Origin: an uncultured Flavobacteriaceae bacterium
GTDB taxonomy: Bacteria > Bacteroidota > Bacteroidia > Flavobacteriales > Flavobacteriaceae
DNA length: 64,000 nucleotides
Assembly (NCBI GenBank): GCA_947500575.1
Contig: CANMSI010000002.1
Location: 1-64,000 of the forward strand
Direction of reading: 5' to 3'
The notes under the pieces were generated by a model. It did no database searches, had not been told where the DNA came from, and saw only the letters and a list, made by a program, of their open reading frames with translations. Numbering within the stretch: the stretch's first letter is position 1; each line of letters opens with the position of its first letter. The position numbers and the translations under genes are program-made. Shown here in pieces: positions 27,001-38,486 of this stretch.

Positions 27001-28425
27001 TTAGGAAAACTTCTTTGTAAGATCTTCTATATACTTTCTAAACTGCTTGTCAGTTTCTGCTAAGTTATCTACCGTTTTACAAGCGTGTAAAACGGTGGCA
27101 TGATCTCTCTTTCCTATTTGAGAACCAATGCTTGCCAAAGAGGCTTTTGTGAATTTCTTAGCAAAGAACATAGCCAATTGACGTGCTTGCACAATATGTC
27201 TCTTCCGAGTTTTAGATTGTAAAGTGGCAACGTCCATTTCGAAGTAATCCGATACCACTTTCTGGATGTAATCTATAGATACCTCTCTTTTCGTATTTTT
27301 TACAAATTTTTCTACAACCTGCTGTGCTAATTCTAAAGTAACTTCCTTTTTGTTGAAAGAAGATTGTGCAATCAACGAGATCACAGCCCCTTCCAATTCA
27401 CGAATATTGGTTTTGATGTGCTTTGCTACATAGTCGACAATATCATCTGGCATTTCTACACCATCGCGATAAAGCTTATTCTTTAAAATTGAAATTCTTG
27501 TTTCGTAATCAGGGTTTTGCAATTCGGCAGATAACCCCCATTTGAAACGAGATAAAAGTCGCTGCTCAATATCTTGCATATCCACTGGCGCTTTATCCGA
27601 TGTAAGAATTACTTGCTTCCCATTCTGATGCAGGTGATTAAAAATATGGAAGAATACATCTTGCGTGCCAGATTTACCAGATAAGAATTGCACATCATCA
27701 ATGATAAGCACATCGATTAACTGATAAAAATGAATAAAATCGTTTCTAGTATTTTTCTTTACCGACTCAATATATTGTTGCGTAAATTTCTCTGCGGAAA
27801 TATATAACACGGTGCGTTCTGGATACTTATCTTTTATTTCTACACCAATAGCGTGTGCCAGATGGGTTTTTCCCAATCCAACTCCTCCAAATACTAATAA
27901 AGGGTTAAATGAAGTGCCTCCCGGCTTGTTTGCAACAGCCATTCCAGCGGAACGTGCCAACCGATTGGAATCTCCTTCCAAGAAGTTTTCAAAATTATAG
28001 TTCGGATTGAGTTGTGATTCAATTTTAATATTTCGGATACCCGGAATAATAAATGGATTTTTTAACTCTGGATTTTTAGATTTGATAGGGACATCTAATT
28101 CTTGTGGACCAACACTGGTTCTATTAGAACTTGGAATCTTTTCAGTAAAAGGTTCTCTATTCCCGTAAGTGTTCTCCATTTTAATAATATAGACCAGTTT
28201 TGCGTGGTCTCCCAACTCTTTGGTAAGGGCTACTTTAAGTAATTTTACATAGTGCTCTTCTAACCACTCGTAAAAAAATTTACTAGGAACCTGAATACTT
28301 AGCGCATTTTCAGATAGCTTTACAGGCTGAATAGGTTCAAACCATGTTTTGAATGCCTGCGGTTGGATATTATCTTTGATAAAAGCCAAACAATTGTTCC
28401 ATACGGAAGTTGCAGTAACATTCAT
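27001..28425 (-). CDS. dnaA: Chromosomal replication initiator protein DnaA
   Basis: 474 residues with all four domains: N-terminal DnaB-interaction domain (1-85), linker, AAA+ ATPase (about 145-355) with Walker A GGVGLGKT (180-187) and Walker B VLIIDDVQFL, and the C-terminal DNA-binding helix-turn-helix with KRDHATVLHACKTV. It binds DnaA boxes and opens the origin. A candidate origin lies in the upstream spacer. Confidence 0.98.
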   Translation of the reverse strand: MNVTATSVWNNCLAFIKDNIQPQAFKTWFEPIQPVKLSENALSIQVPSKFFYEWLEEHYVKLLKVALTKELGDHAKLVYIIKMENTYGNREPFTEKIPSSNRTSVGPQELDVPIKSKNPELKNPFIIPGIRNIKIESQLNPNYNFENFLEGDSNRLARSAGMAVANKPGGTSFNPLLVFGGVGLGKTHLAHAIGVEIKDKYPERTVLYISAEKFTQQYIESVKKNTRNDFIHFYQLIDVLIIDDVQFLSGKSGTQDVFFHIFNHLHQNGKQVILTSDKAPVDMQDIEQRLLSRFKWGLSAELQNPDYETRISILKNKLYRDGVEMPDDIVDYVAKHIKTNIRELEGAVISLIAQSSFNKKEVTLELAQQVVEKFVKNTKREVSIDYIQKVVSDYFEMDVATLQSKTRKRHIVQARQLAMFFAKKFTKASLASIGSQIGKRDHATVLHACKTVDNLAETDKQFRKYIEDLTKKFS

Positions 28426-28632
28426 ATTAAAGTTTACTTATTTTGTTGGTTAGTGACTAAGTTTGTTGGTCTATGTTTCCCGACCTAAATCGGGGGGTTT
28501 AGAGTGAAGCAAATATGTGAACAAAAATTCTAATAAAAAAATCAAAAGCACTTGAATTTTTTGTTTTTTTTTCTCATGCACATTTTACACAAAACCGGAA
28601 GTTTTAAATATATCATTTTTACTTGAAAAAAT
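28426..28632. other. oriC: dnaA upstream spacer, possible replication origin
   Basis: The 207-base divergent spacer holds one exact DnaA box (TTTTACACA, 28583-28591, matching TTWTNCACA) and one 8/9 match on the other strand (TGTGAACAA, 28516-28524), flanking an A/T-run region. There is also a CCCGA/TCGGG hairpin (28479-28495) and two copies of TTTGTTGGT. Two boxes are few for an origin, so this may be only the dnaA promoter with autoregulation. Confidence 0.3.
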
Positions 28633-29031
28633 ATGAATTTTAACGAATTTTCTTTTCGTGTTCGTTACGGCGAAACAGACCAGATGGGCGTAGTGTATCA
28701 CGGAAATTATGCACAGTATCTAGAAATGGGTAGAGTAGAGTGGCTAAGGAATATGGGAATTTCCTACAAAAAAATGGAAGAAAGCGGCGTGATGCTACCT
28801 GTAATTTCTTTACAACTACATTTTAAAAAATCCGCGGTGTATGACGACCTACTTACGGTAGCTACCATACTTAAAAAAGAACCCCTTGTAAAAATTGAAT
28901 TTGACTATAAAATTTACAACGAAGCGAGGGAAGTTTTAGTAGAGGCAAATACCGTTTTGGCATTTATAAATATGGAAACAAATAAGCCTATGAAATGCCC
29001 GGAGTATATTCTTCAGAAGCTCAATTCTTGA
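28633..29031 (+). CDS. YbgC-like acyl-CoA thioesterase (4HBT hotdog fold)
   Basis: 132 residues with the 4HBT signature YGETDQMGVVYHGNYAQYLE: Asp16 is the catalytic acid, and the HGNY motif is at 23-26. It hydrolyses acyl-CoA thioesters. It is divergent from dnaA. Its 3' end overlaps the convergent YigZ-family gene by 19 bases. Confidence 0.92.
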   Translation: MNFNEFSFRVRYGETDQMGVVYHGNYAQYLEMGRVEWLRNMGISYKKMEESGVMLPVISLQLHFKKSAVYDDLLTVATILKKEPLVKIEFDYKIYNEAREVLVEANTVLAFINMETNKPMKCPEYILQKLNS

Positions 29032-29633
29032 ATAGTAATTCCTGGTATGTTTTCAAAAACTTCCATTATCTGTACTGCTTTTTGTTTTCGTACATCTATA
29101 ATAAGAGAACAACTTGCTTCTAATTTTTGGGATTGAATGTTCAATTGATGCACTTTAATAATCCTCATTACCTTATTGATGTTGGGATATTCAAAGTTCA
29201 CTTGAAACCTACGTTGTATCTTTTTTTCTATAATGTCTGCCTCTTCTAAAGTGATGCGTGCGGCTTCCCTATAGGCTTGTATTAATCCACCAACGCCAAG
29301 CTTTGTACCGCCAAAAATACGTGTCACCGCCACTAGAACATTGGTTAGTGCATACGATTGTATTTGACCATAAATAGGCATTCCGGCAGAATTGTTAGGT
29401 TCTCCGTCATCATTTGCACGATATCGAAACTGCTCAGTGCCCAATTGCCAAGCATAACAGACGTGGTTGGCTGATGGATGTTTTTTTCGCAGCATTTCTA
29501 CATATTGCTTTACTTCGTCCTCTGATTGAATAGGGAATGCAACACCATAAAATTTACTTTTACGCTCTTTAAAAAGGGTCTCTGGGGAGATTTTATCAAT
29601 GGTCTTATAAATGTCTGAAGGTGTAGATTTCAA
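29013..29633 (-). CDS. YigZ/IMPACT-family protein
   Basis: 206 residues: N-terminal UPF0029 domain with FKERKSKFYGVAFPI, HPSANHVCYAW and DDGEPNNSAGMPI, then GTKLGVGGLIQAYREAA, and a C-terminal ferredoxin-like domain. It may act in translation or stress response as IMPACT does; the bacterial role is unclear. The start codon is TTG, since no in-frame ATG lies nearby at the expected N-terminus. Confidence 0.88.
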   Translation of the reverse strand: MKSTPSDIYKTIDKISPETLFKERKSKFYGVAFPIQSEDEVKQYVEMLRKKHPSANHVCYAWQLGTEQFRYRANDDGEPNNSAGMPIYGQIQSYALTNVLVAVTRIFGGTKLGVGGLIQAYREAARITLEEADIIEKKIQRRFQVNFEYPNINKVMRIIKVHQLNIQSQKLEASCSLIIDVRKQKAVQIMEVFENIPGITIQELSF

Positions 29634-29647
29634 ATACGAGATTCTTT

Positions 29648-30511
29648 TTAAGCGAAAGCCACCAGAAAGATACTAATTATTGCCAAAGCAATACCTCCCC
29701 AATTTTTTAGGCTAATTTTTTCTTTGAACAATACAATGCCTAAGAGCGTAGAAAACATTACAATGGCTACATTATTGATGGTAAATATAGAAGCACTATT
29801 TAATCCTTCGGTTTGCAAGGCTCTTAGCAAAAAGTAGATGGAGAAAAAATTAGGAACTCCTAATAAAATACCCCCAGCTATATTCCTAAGATTAACTCGC
29901 AAAGGTTTCTTTATGGCCTTAATTAGAATAAAAACAAGGCCTACAGTGGCTGCAGCGGCAAAAACAGTAGCAGAGAACAAGGGGAATTCCGATTTCTCAA
30001 TATAGGTTTCTTCCAAATACTTAATACTGGTATCTATAAGTCCAGAACCTATAAAAACAAGTATGGGGAGTAGCAGTGCATTTTTCTGAATGACAACACT
30101 TTTCTCTTTGATAGAGGCAAAGTAAACAGCGGCCAATGCAAGCAATATTCCCAATATTTTATAGGGCCCTAGTTGTTCTTTATAAATGATTAAGCCAAAA
30201 ACTACGGGAATCACCAACGACATTTTCGTAGCAACGGAGGCGACTGAAACTCCAATTTTTTGAGATGTCCTTGCCATAATGTTAAACACAATAATAAACA
30301 GAAATCCCAAAGCAAATGTGCCCCAAAACCAAGATTTTGAAGGTACCTCTAGAATCCTTGTCTCACCCTGATACAAAACTAAACCTACAATACATGCTAC
30401 CACATAGTTGGTTATGATGGCATATAAGGTCTCAACCTTATAGGTGTCAAAGAGCTTAAAAATGACAAAAATTAAACTGGAGAAGAGAACACTTAAGGTT
30501 AAATCTAACAT
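29648..30511 (-). CDS. EamA/DMT-superfamily transporter
   Basis: 287 residues with ten hydrophobic segments in two repeats of five; each half ends in an EamA-style motif (IYKEQLGPYKILGILLALAA and LFKEKISLKNWGGIALAII). It is an inner-membrane metabolite exporter or importer with unknown substrate. Its start overlaps the HAD gene's stop by 7 bases. Confidence 0.88.
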   Translation of the reverse strand: MLDLTLSVLFSSLIFVIFKLFDTYKVETLYAIITNYVVACIVGLVLYQGETRILEVPSKSWFWGTFALGFLFIIVFNIMARTSQKIGVSVASVATKMSLVIPVVFGLIIYKEQLGPYKILGILLALAAVYFASIKEKSVVIQKNALLLPILVFIGSGLIDTSIKYLEETYIEKSEFPLFSATVFAAAATVGLVFILIKAIKKPLRVNLRNIAGGILLGVPNFFSIYFLLRALQTEGLNSASIFTINNVAIVMFSTLLGIVLFKEKISLKNWGGIALAIISIFLVAFA

Positions 30512-31116
30512 ACTTGCAATTTAGCTTTAAGATCGATAACATCTTCTTTTCCAACTTCCAAGTTCCACACTTTTATTCCTAATTGTGCTGCACTATCGGT
30601 ATTTTGCTTGGTGTCATCAATAAAGAAGGTCTCATTTGGTGTTAGTTTGTTTTCTTTTAAAACAAATTCGTAAATATCCAAATTTGGTTTTCTAAGATGT
30701 ATTTCATGCGATAAGTAGAATTGCTCAAAACAATTTTTGAACCTTTCATACCGCTCCATTTTCATATGCTCTTTTACTTTTTCAATATGTAGTGCATTGG
30801 TATTGCTTAGCAAAAACAATCGGTAATTAGACTCCTTAGATAATTGTTCTATAAAATGCAATCGATACTCAGGAAAGTACAATATAATAGCATTCCAGGC
30901 TTCAATCAACACCTTAGAATTTGCTTTAGGAAATATGGCATTGGTTTTAGCAATAAAAGTATCGGAGTCTATTGCTCCAATTTCATAGGCATTAAAAATC
31001 TCTTCTAATTCTGGAGTAATCGAGGTAAACCCATAAGATTCCATTGCTTTAGCCGTGGCCGGTTTATCTAAATCTATGAAAACATCTCCAAAGTCGAAAA
31101 CGATATTTTTAATCAT
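30505..31116 (-). CDS. HAD-superfamily hydrolase
   Basis: 203 residues with HAD motif I FDFGDVFID (nucleophile Asp8, DxxxD variant), motif II LLSNTN, and motifs III/IV KPNLDIYEFV and FIDDTKQN. This is a subfamily IA phosphatase, similar to YihX. The phosphate substrate is unknown. It overlaps ribD by 8 bases, so a flavin-pathway dephosphorylation (the missing riboflavin-intermediate phosphatase step) is a reasonable but unproven idea. Confidence 0.88.
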   Translation of the reverse strand: MIKNIVFDFGDVFIDLDKPATAKAMESYGFTSITPELEEIFNAYEIGAIDSDTFIAKTNAIFPKANSKVLIEAWNAIILYFPEYRLHFIEQLSKESNYRLFLLSNTNALHIEKVKEHMKMERYERFKNCFEQFYLSHEIHLRKPNLDIYEFVLKENKLTPNETFFIDDTKQNTDSAAQLGIKVWNLEVGKEDVIDLKAKLQVC

Positions 31117-32194
31117 TGCTTATGTATTTTAATGTATCAGAACCAATTTGCGATGTCTTCACAAGTCGATCATCAATCGCAGGTGCCTTAAGTCCATCAT
31201 TGAAGGTATTTTGCCCAACAAAGACTCTCGCTTCATCCCATAGGTCGGCTGCTATGAACGATTGCAGTGTTTGGCTACCACCTTCCACTAGGACACTCAT
31301 AATTTGATGTTTATAAAGAACTGCACAAATTTGGGCAATTACATTGGTTGTGAAATCAATTTCCTCATAATCAATATGCTTCAAATAGCGATTTGTATCA
31401 AGCACTTCAGTACATATAATTGTTTTAATACTGCCATCCAGCACATGGTGATTAGGATCTATTTTTAGGGTTCTGTCTAAGATGATCCGATGCGGCGATT
31501 TTCCTTTCCAATCTCGTACGTTTAATGACGGATTATCTGCTAAAACAGTGCGGGTGCCTACTAAGATTGCCTGTTCTTCAGTTCTCCACTGATGAACGCG
31601 TTGACGCGCATGTAAATTTGTTATCCAATAGGGTGTTGGTTTCGCATTTCGCTTGTGGGGCAAGGGTGCTATAAAACCGTCTTTTGTTTCCGCCCATTTT
31701 AATACAATGTATGGACGTTTTTGCTCATGAAATGTCAAAAAACGACGATGGTGTATTTTACAGATATCCTCTAATATTCCAACGCTTACCTTACAACCAT
31801 TTTTTTTTAACAAAGCAATGCCTTTACCAGCTACTTTAATATGCGGATCTCTAATACCAATAATCACTTCTGGAATGCCATGCGCAATAATAAGATCAGC
31901 ACAAGGAGGTGTTTTACCATAGTGAGCGCAAGGTTCTAAGCTTACATATAAAGTTGCATCTTTTAAGAGCGATGCATCAGTTACAGAATTAATAGCATTT
32001 ACTTCTGCATGTGCGCCTCCAAAGGGACTTGTATATCCTTCTCCTATGATCTTGTCATTGTGAACAATAACACTCCCAACACATGGATTGGGCCAAGTAA
32101 GTCCAAGTCCTTTTTTAGCAATTTCTAAACAACGCAGCATGTACTTTTCAGTAACTTTTGTTTCGTTAGTTTTGGCTATAGAAGTGATGGGCAT
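31109..32194 (-). CDS. ribD: Bifunctional riboflavin deaminase/reductase
   Basis: 361 residues: N-terminal cytidine-deaminase-like domain with zinc ligands in HAEVNAI and PCAHYGKTPPC, and C-terminal reductase domain with ILVGTRTVLADNPSLNVR and VLVEGGSQT. It performs the second and third steps of riboflavin synthesis. It is the first gene of an operon with the HAD hydrolase and EamA transporter. The ATG at 32194 adds about 18 residues before the usual MLRCLEIAKKG start; either may be used. Confidence 0.95.
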   Translation of the reverse strand: MPITSIAKTNETKVTEKYMLRCLEIAKKGLGLTWPNPCVGSVIVHNDKIIGEGYTSPFGGAHAEVNAINSVTDASLLKDATLYVSLEPCAHYGKTPPCADLIIAHGIPEVIIGIRDPHIKVAGKGIALLKKNGCKVSVGILEDICKIHHRRFLTFHEQKRPYIVLKWAETKDGFIAPLPHKRNAKPTPYWITNLHARQRVHQWRTEEQAILVGTRTVLADNPSLNVRDWKGKSPHRIILDRTLKIDPNHHVLDGSIKTIICTEVLDTNRYLKHIDYEEIDFTTNVIAQICAVLYKHQIMSVLVEGGSQTLQSFIAADLWDEARVFVGQNTFNDGLKAPAIDDRLVKTSQIGSDTLKYISND

Positions 32195-32371
32195 ACCTAT
32201 CTTTTACGAGTGCGATTCAATTTTCTGATACTGCTTATTTGATGTATCTTCACCAAGGCAAAAATAACATAAATCTAATCATTAAGACAGGAATAAGAGG
32301 GGTATTAAAATTTGGAAAATTATGTCCGATCTAAGAGGGGATATTGAACCATACTTGAACTAGTTGAACGC

Positions 32372-33241
32372 ATGCTATTACGAGAGATTAAAACTATTTA
32401 TCATAAAGAATTAGATGCACTGTATTCAAAAGAAGAAGTAGCGAGTTCTTTTAAACAAATTGTGGAACATTTTTTAGGATTAGACCCTATTATTTTGGCA
32501 CTAAACCCAAATTTGATGGTCACCAAGGAAGAAGAACAACCCTTATTTGAAAGCCTTGCCTCTTTAAAACTTGAAAAGCCGCTACAATATATTTTAGGGG
32601 AGGCGCATTTTTATGGTTCCATATTTAAGGTCAACTCGGAGGTGCTTATCCCTAGGCCAGAAACAGAAGAACTGGTGGCTTGGATGCTGGAAGATATTAA
32701 AGCATCACAATCTTTGAGAAATAAAGAAGATAAGCTTCGTATTCTAGATATAGGTACAGGTAGTGGTTGTATTGCTATCTCTTTGGCGAAAGAACTTTCC
32801 AATGCGTCGATATATGCTTTAGATATTTCCGAAACTGCATTGGCCATTGCGAAAGAGAATGCCATCTCTAATGAAGTTGAAATTCAATTTTTGAAGGAAG
32901 ATATTTTATCATTGGATGCGTTGCATACCTGTTTTGATATCATTGTTTCCAACCCTCCATATGTAAGAGAATTGGAAAAAGATGAAATTAAAAACAATGT
33001 AAAAGCCTATGAGCCCGGGGTAGCACTTTTTGTCCCGAATAAAACTCCTTTACTTTTTTATGAAAAAATAGTGCTATTTGCAAAAAAGAATTTGGAGAAA
33101 AAGGGGACGCTTTATTTAGAAATTAATGAATATTTAGGAAAGGAAACGCAGCGGCTTTTAGAAGCGCAAAATTTTTCTGAAATTGAGCTCCGTAAAGATG
33201 TATTTAAGAAAGATAGAATGTTGAAAGGGAAACACCAGTAA
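32372..33241 (+). CDS. prmC: Release factor glutamine methyltransferase
   Basis: 289 residues with the SAM motif LDIGTGSGCIAISLAK (126-140) and the catalytic NPPY (194-197). IPRPETEELV precedes the SAM fold as usual. It methylates the GGQ glutamine of peptide-release factors. It is divergent from ribD. Confidence 0.96.
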   Translation: MLLREIKTIYHKELDALYSKEEVASSFKQIVEHFLGLDPIILALNPNLMVTKEEEQPLFESLASLKLEKPLQYILGEAHFYGSIFKVNSEVLIPRPETEELVAWMLEDIKASQSLRNKEDKLRILDIGTGSGCIAISLAKELSNASIYALDISETALAIAKENAISNEVEIQFLKEDILSLDALHTCFDIIVSNPPYVRELEKDEIKNNVKAYEPGVALFVPNKTPLLFYEKIVLFAKKNLEKKGTLYLEINEYLGKETQRLLEAQNFSEIELRKDVFKKDRMLKGKHQ

Positions 33242-33262
33242 TATAATTAGAAAAGGAACAGT

Positions 33263-33844
33263 ATGAAAAGCATCGTGGTATTTTGTGGAAGTAGTGATGG
33301 TAATGACCCAGATATTTTGGAGGCAGGCTATCATTTGGGAAGAACTTTGGCAGAGCGAAATATTACGCTGGTTTATGGAGCTGCTAAAATTGGTGTTATG
33401 GGAAAAGTAGCACAAGGAGCCTTGGACGCTAACGGCACTGTGATTGGGGTGATTCCCGATTTTTTAAAAGTAAAAGAAGTATTTCATTCTGGACTAACAG
33501 AACTCATTATTACAGAGAATATGCATCAACGAAAATTGAAAATGCATGAACTCTCGGATGGTGTTATAACACTTCCTGGAGGCTACGGAACTTTGGAAGA
33601 ATTGTTTGAGATGACTACTTGGGGGCAATTAGGGTTGCATCAAAAGCCCATGGGCATTTTAAATACCAATGGTTTTTATGATAGTTTGTTGGAAATGCTA
33701 CAGAAAATGGTTGATCAGGATTTCTTAAAACAAGACAATTTAGAAATGCTTTTGACTGCTGCCTCTGTAGAAGATTTGTTGTCAAAAATGGATGCATATC
33801 AACCATTGCCGATTCCTAAATGGATTCAAAGTGATCAAGTATAA
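33263..33844 (+). CDS. LOG-family protein (cytokinin-riboside-phosphate hydrolase-like)
   Basis: 193 residues of Rossmann fold with the hallmark PGGYGTLEE (105-113) and upstream CGSSDGNDP and YGAAKIGVMG. LOG proteins remove ribose-5-phosphate from nucleoside monophosphates. The physiological substrate in bacteria is often AMP-like. It follows prmC by 21 bases, likely co-transcribed. Confidence 0.93.
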   Translation: MKSIVVFCGSSDGNDPDILEAGYHLGRTLAERNITLVYGAAKIGVMGKVAQGALDANGTVIGVIPDFLKVKEVFHSGLTELIITENMHQRKLKMHELSDGVITLPGGYGTLEELFEMTTWGQLGLHQKPMGILNTNGFYDSLLEMLQKMVDQDFLKQDNLEMLLTAASVEDLLSKMDAYQPLPIPKWIQSDQV

Positions 33845-33885
33845 TCAATACTATGAACCCTAAAATGATATTGAAATTAGTATAA

Positions 33886-35901
<2,016 letters not shown>

Positions 35902-35906
35902 ATGAA

Positions 35907-36284
35907 CTAATAGGATGCAATAAAACGCTGTCTTTTTAAAGTTAAAAGATAGATTCCTACGAAAATTGCAAGGAGACTTACTATATTTCCGAGAAGATCA
36001 AATTGTTCGTTTACATGGTTCTCGCTAATTTCTGTTGTAAAATGTATGATTATGGCGATGGCAATTCTGATAAAGCCCCAAACAAGGATCGCAATTGCCC
36101 AGAAACGAATAAAGAAAAACCATCCTTTGGTTCTTTTTTTTAGGGCAATGAATAGTAGTAGAAGGCATATACAAGATAAGGCAAGAGGAATATAACTGCC
36201 AATAACGGCATAGGTAATGCCCTTAGCAAAAAAAAGCAACATACTTAGAACAAGCGCTAGAATGTAAAATTTAATGTTTTTCAT
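35907..36284 (-). CDS. Four-helix membrane protein of unknown function
   Basis: About 125 residues from the ATG at 36284 (a TTG two codons upstream is less likely), with four hydrophobic segments across the sequence and a basic end (LKRQRF). No motif recognised. It follows the M28 peptidase gene by about 10 bases and is probably in its operon. Confidence 0.6.
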   Translation of the reverse strand: MKNIKFYILALVLSMLLFFAKGITYAVIGSYIPLALSCICLLLLFIALKKRTKGWFFFIRFWAIAILVWGFIRIAIAIIIHFTTEISENHVNEQFDLLGNIVSLLAIFVGIYLLTLKRQRFIASY

Positions 36285-36294
36285 TTTCAAGAGA

Positions 36295-37209
36295 TTACTT
36301 CGTAACCAGTGCTTCCATGACGGTATATACCAAATAGGTAGAAGATGCTAGGTATTCAAAATTAAGGGTATCATAAGTGTCCTTGGGCGTATCTTTATAA
36401 GGCGATGTATCTTGGTGTACAAATTCTTCCGTGAGGCCTGCTGCTACATAGCCTGCTTCTCTAAAGGAATAATGATCTGTAGCATCAACCTTGGTGCTAT
36501 ATACATTGATTCCTAAGGGGATGGCCATTTTTTTAAAGAGCGCTTCCAATTGAGGTGTGGGTAATTCCAATTCAACATTTCGGTCTCCATCCATATCCCA
36601 ACCCATTTGGTCTACCGTTAGTACAGTATTTATGTTAAAAGGTTTGCTCTTTAGAAAACGAACAAAAGCTTTACTACCCACCAATTCTTCTTCCTCCTGA
36701 TCAAAGAACACAATCAGAAGGTTTTTAGTACGTATTTTTAAGGTATTAATGCGTTTTGCAACACTAGCAATGAGGGCTACGGCACTAGCATTATCATTAG
36801 CTCCTGGGCAATCTCTATCCGTATCATAATGAGCACCTAATATAATATATTCATCACTAGAAACGGTTGCAGGCACAATGGTATACAAATTAGTACCTTC
36901 ATATGGATCTATAAGTATGTCTAGAAGTGGGTTGAGGTTGGGCATATTATAAGGCTGTTCTTCTGCCTTTAAACCAATTTGGTCTATCCATTTGCTTAGA
37001 TAGGTTCTTGTGAGTGCTCTTTCTTCTGCAGTCCACCTGCCCTTTAACTGATGATCAGCATCAATCTTGGTAGCACCGGATAATGCACCCACTAGAATTT
37101 TCTGCTCTTCTTTAAAACTATTTTGCACTACCAATAAGCTGTCTTGCGCTGCAAGATTAAAAAAACCAAATAACAATATAGCGAGGATGCCGATACTTTG
37201 TCTTTTCAT
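36295..37209 (-). CDS. Secreted M28-family zinc aminopeptidase
   Basis: Starting at the ATG at 37209, a signal peptide ends in NLAAQ. Metal ligands and the catalytic base appear in order: GAHYDTDRDCPGANDNASA, FDQEEEELVGS, VDQMGWDMDGD and EFVHQDTSPYKD. This is the M28 co-catalytic zinc site. It probably releases amino acids from peptides, or acts as a glutaminyl-cyclase-like enzyme. The upstream TTG that overlaps the arginase gene adds a non-signal extension and is rejected. Confidence 0.9.
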   Translation of the reverse strand: MKRQSIGILAILLFGFFNLAAQDSLLVVQNSFKEEQKILVGALSGATKIDADHQLKGRWTAEERALTRTYLSKWIDQIGLKAEEQPYNMPNLNPLLDILIDPYEGTNLYTIVPATVSSDEYIILGAHYDTDRDCPGANDNASAVALIASVAKRINTLKIRTKNLLIVFFDQEEEELVGSKAFVRFLKSKPFNINTVLTVDQMGWDMDGDRNVELELPTPQLEALFKKMAIPLGINVYSTKVDATDHYSFREAGYVAAGLTEEFVHQDTSPYKDTPKDTYDTLNFEYLASSTYLVYTVMEALVTK

Positions 37210-37232
37210 AGTTCTAAAGGTAATATATCTAT

Positions 37233-38024
37233 TCAACTTTTAGGAGTTTCCATCATTTTAGCTAGAATTTCTTTCATCATTTTAGCTGCTAAAAAAGCCG
37301 TCATTTCCTGGAAATCTCTTTTGGGATTGTATTCTACAATATCTGCGCCTATTACCTCTGTTTCAATGCTTTGAATAAGGTCTATTACCTGCCTGGACGA
37401 CAAGCCTCCTGGTTCATGATGAGAAACACCAGGGGCATACGCTGGGTCAAAGCCATCCATATCTAAGGAAATGTATAGCGGATTTTTAAAACTTGGCAGG
37501 GTATCAAGATTTAGATTGCTCATGTTCCGAATTTCAACCTTGTATTTTTCTGCTTGTTTCTGCTGATGCGGATTTAAGGTTCTAATACCAACCTGAACCA
37601 AATTGGCTGCGAAACCGCCTTCCATGATTCTAGCAAAAGGACATGCATGTGAATAAGGATCTCCTTCATATTCATGATAAAGATCAGCATGTGCATCAAT
37701 ATGTAAAATATCCAATAGCGGATATTTTTTTTGATGCGCTTTTACAATTGGAAAGCTAATGGAATGATCTCCTCCTAATGTAAATATTTTGGCATCTTCT
37801 TTTAAAAAGGTTTCGGTAATGTCTTGAATATCAAAATAATCTACAATGCTAAAATCTCCTTTATCTAGTATAGCATCATTTTGAATTGAATACCCATTTT
37901 CTGCATACAAATTCATAGCACCCGAATGCAAGGCTTTTCGAATCAATGGAGGTGCAAGAGCAGGTCCTCGTTGATAGGACGACTTTTCATCAAATAGAAT
38001 CCCTTGTATAATTATTTTTTTCAT
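37233..38024 (-). CDS. Arginase/agmatinase-family ureohydrolase
   Basis: 263 residues with the manganese-binding motifs GGDHSIS, HIDAHADLYHEYEG and SLDMDGFDPAYAPG, and VVEYNP-like IVEYNPKRD near the end. It hydrolyses a guanidino compound: agmatine, arginine or formimidoylglutamate. No neighbouring gene settles which. Part of a same-strand cluster with the DUF1801 and M28 genes. Confidence 0.9.
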   Translation of the reverse strand: MKKIIIQGILFDEKSSYQRGPALAPPLIRKALHSGAMNLYAENGYSIQNDAILDKGDFSIVDYFDIQDITETFLKEDAKIFTLGGDHSISFPIVKAHQKKYPLLDILHIDAHADLYHEYEGDPYSHACPFARIMEGGFAANLVQVGIRTLNPHQQKQAEKYKVEIRNMSNLNLDTLPSFKNPLYISLDMDGFDPAYAPGVSHHEPGGLSSRQVIDLIQSIETEVIGADIVEYNPKRDFQEMTAFLAAKMMKEILAKMMETPKS

Positions 38025-38039
38025 TCCTTAAAATAGAAA

Positions 38040-38480
38040 TTATGTTTTTTTGATTTTAGAAATGGTGCTTCCCGTTAGTACGGTCTTTGTATCCAAATCA
38101 TCCAATGCCAGAGCAATTGCCGCTTGGATTAAATGTAGGACCTTACGATTGTTATAATCCTCTTCCTTTGTAATGGGAATATGCCGCATTAATTTGCCAG
38201 TGCCTTTTAATAATTTATGAGGATCTGCTAATAAGGTTCCTCTCGTGAATCCCAGATTTAAGTGTTTGGTATATATAGGGATAAGACAGAACGCATCTGA
38301 CATTTTTTCGGAAACGGTATATAAAGAAGTTAAAGCATGCGTATGGTATAAAAGTTCATTTGCATCTGGATATTGAGACCAAACAAACGTTCGTAAACCT
38401 TCATAAAGATCAATCAGTGGCTGATCTTTGTATTTTAAATAAAACTGAAAATCTGGATGTACGGCTCTTTCTTCCTTCAT
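38040..38480 (-). CDS. DUF1801-domain protein
   Basis: 146 residues with the DUF1801/YdhG pattern: FVWSQYPDANELLYHTHALTS, then IPIYTKHLNLGFTRGTLL and LKGTGKLMRHIPI. Small cytosolic proteins of this family have a frataxin-like fold and no known activity. It lies 6 bases after the alpha/beta hydrolase gene. Confidence 0.85.
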   Translation of the reverse strand: MKEERAVHPDFQFYLKYKDQPLIDLYEGLRTFVWSQYPDANELLYHTHALTSLYTVSEKMSDAFCLIPIYTKHLNLGFTRGTLLADPHKLLKGTGKLMRHIPITKEEDYNNRKVLHLIQAAIALALDDLDTKTVLTGSTISKIKKT

Positions 38481-38486
38481 ATAATT

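Noticed and set aside
37210-37236. TTG start for the M28 peptidase overlapping the arginase-family stop
   Set aside because: It would put nine extra residues before a good signal peptide; the ATG at 37209 gives a normal one.
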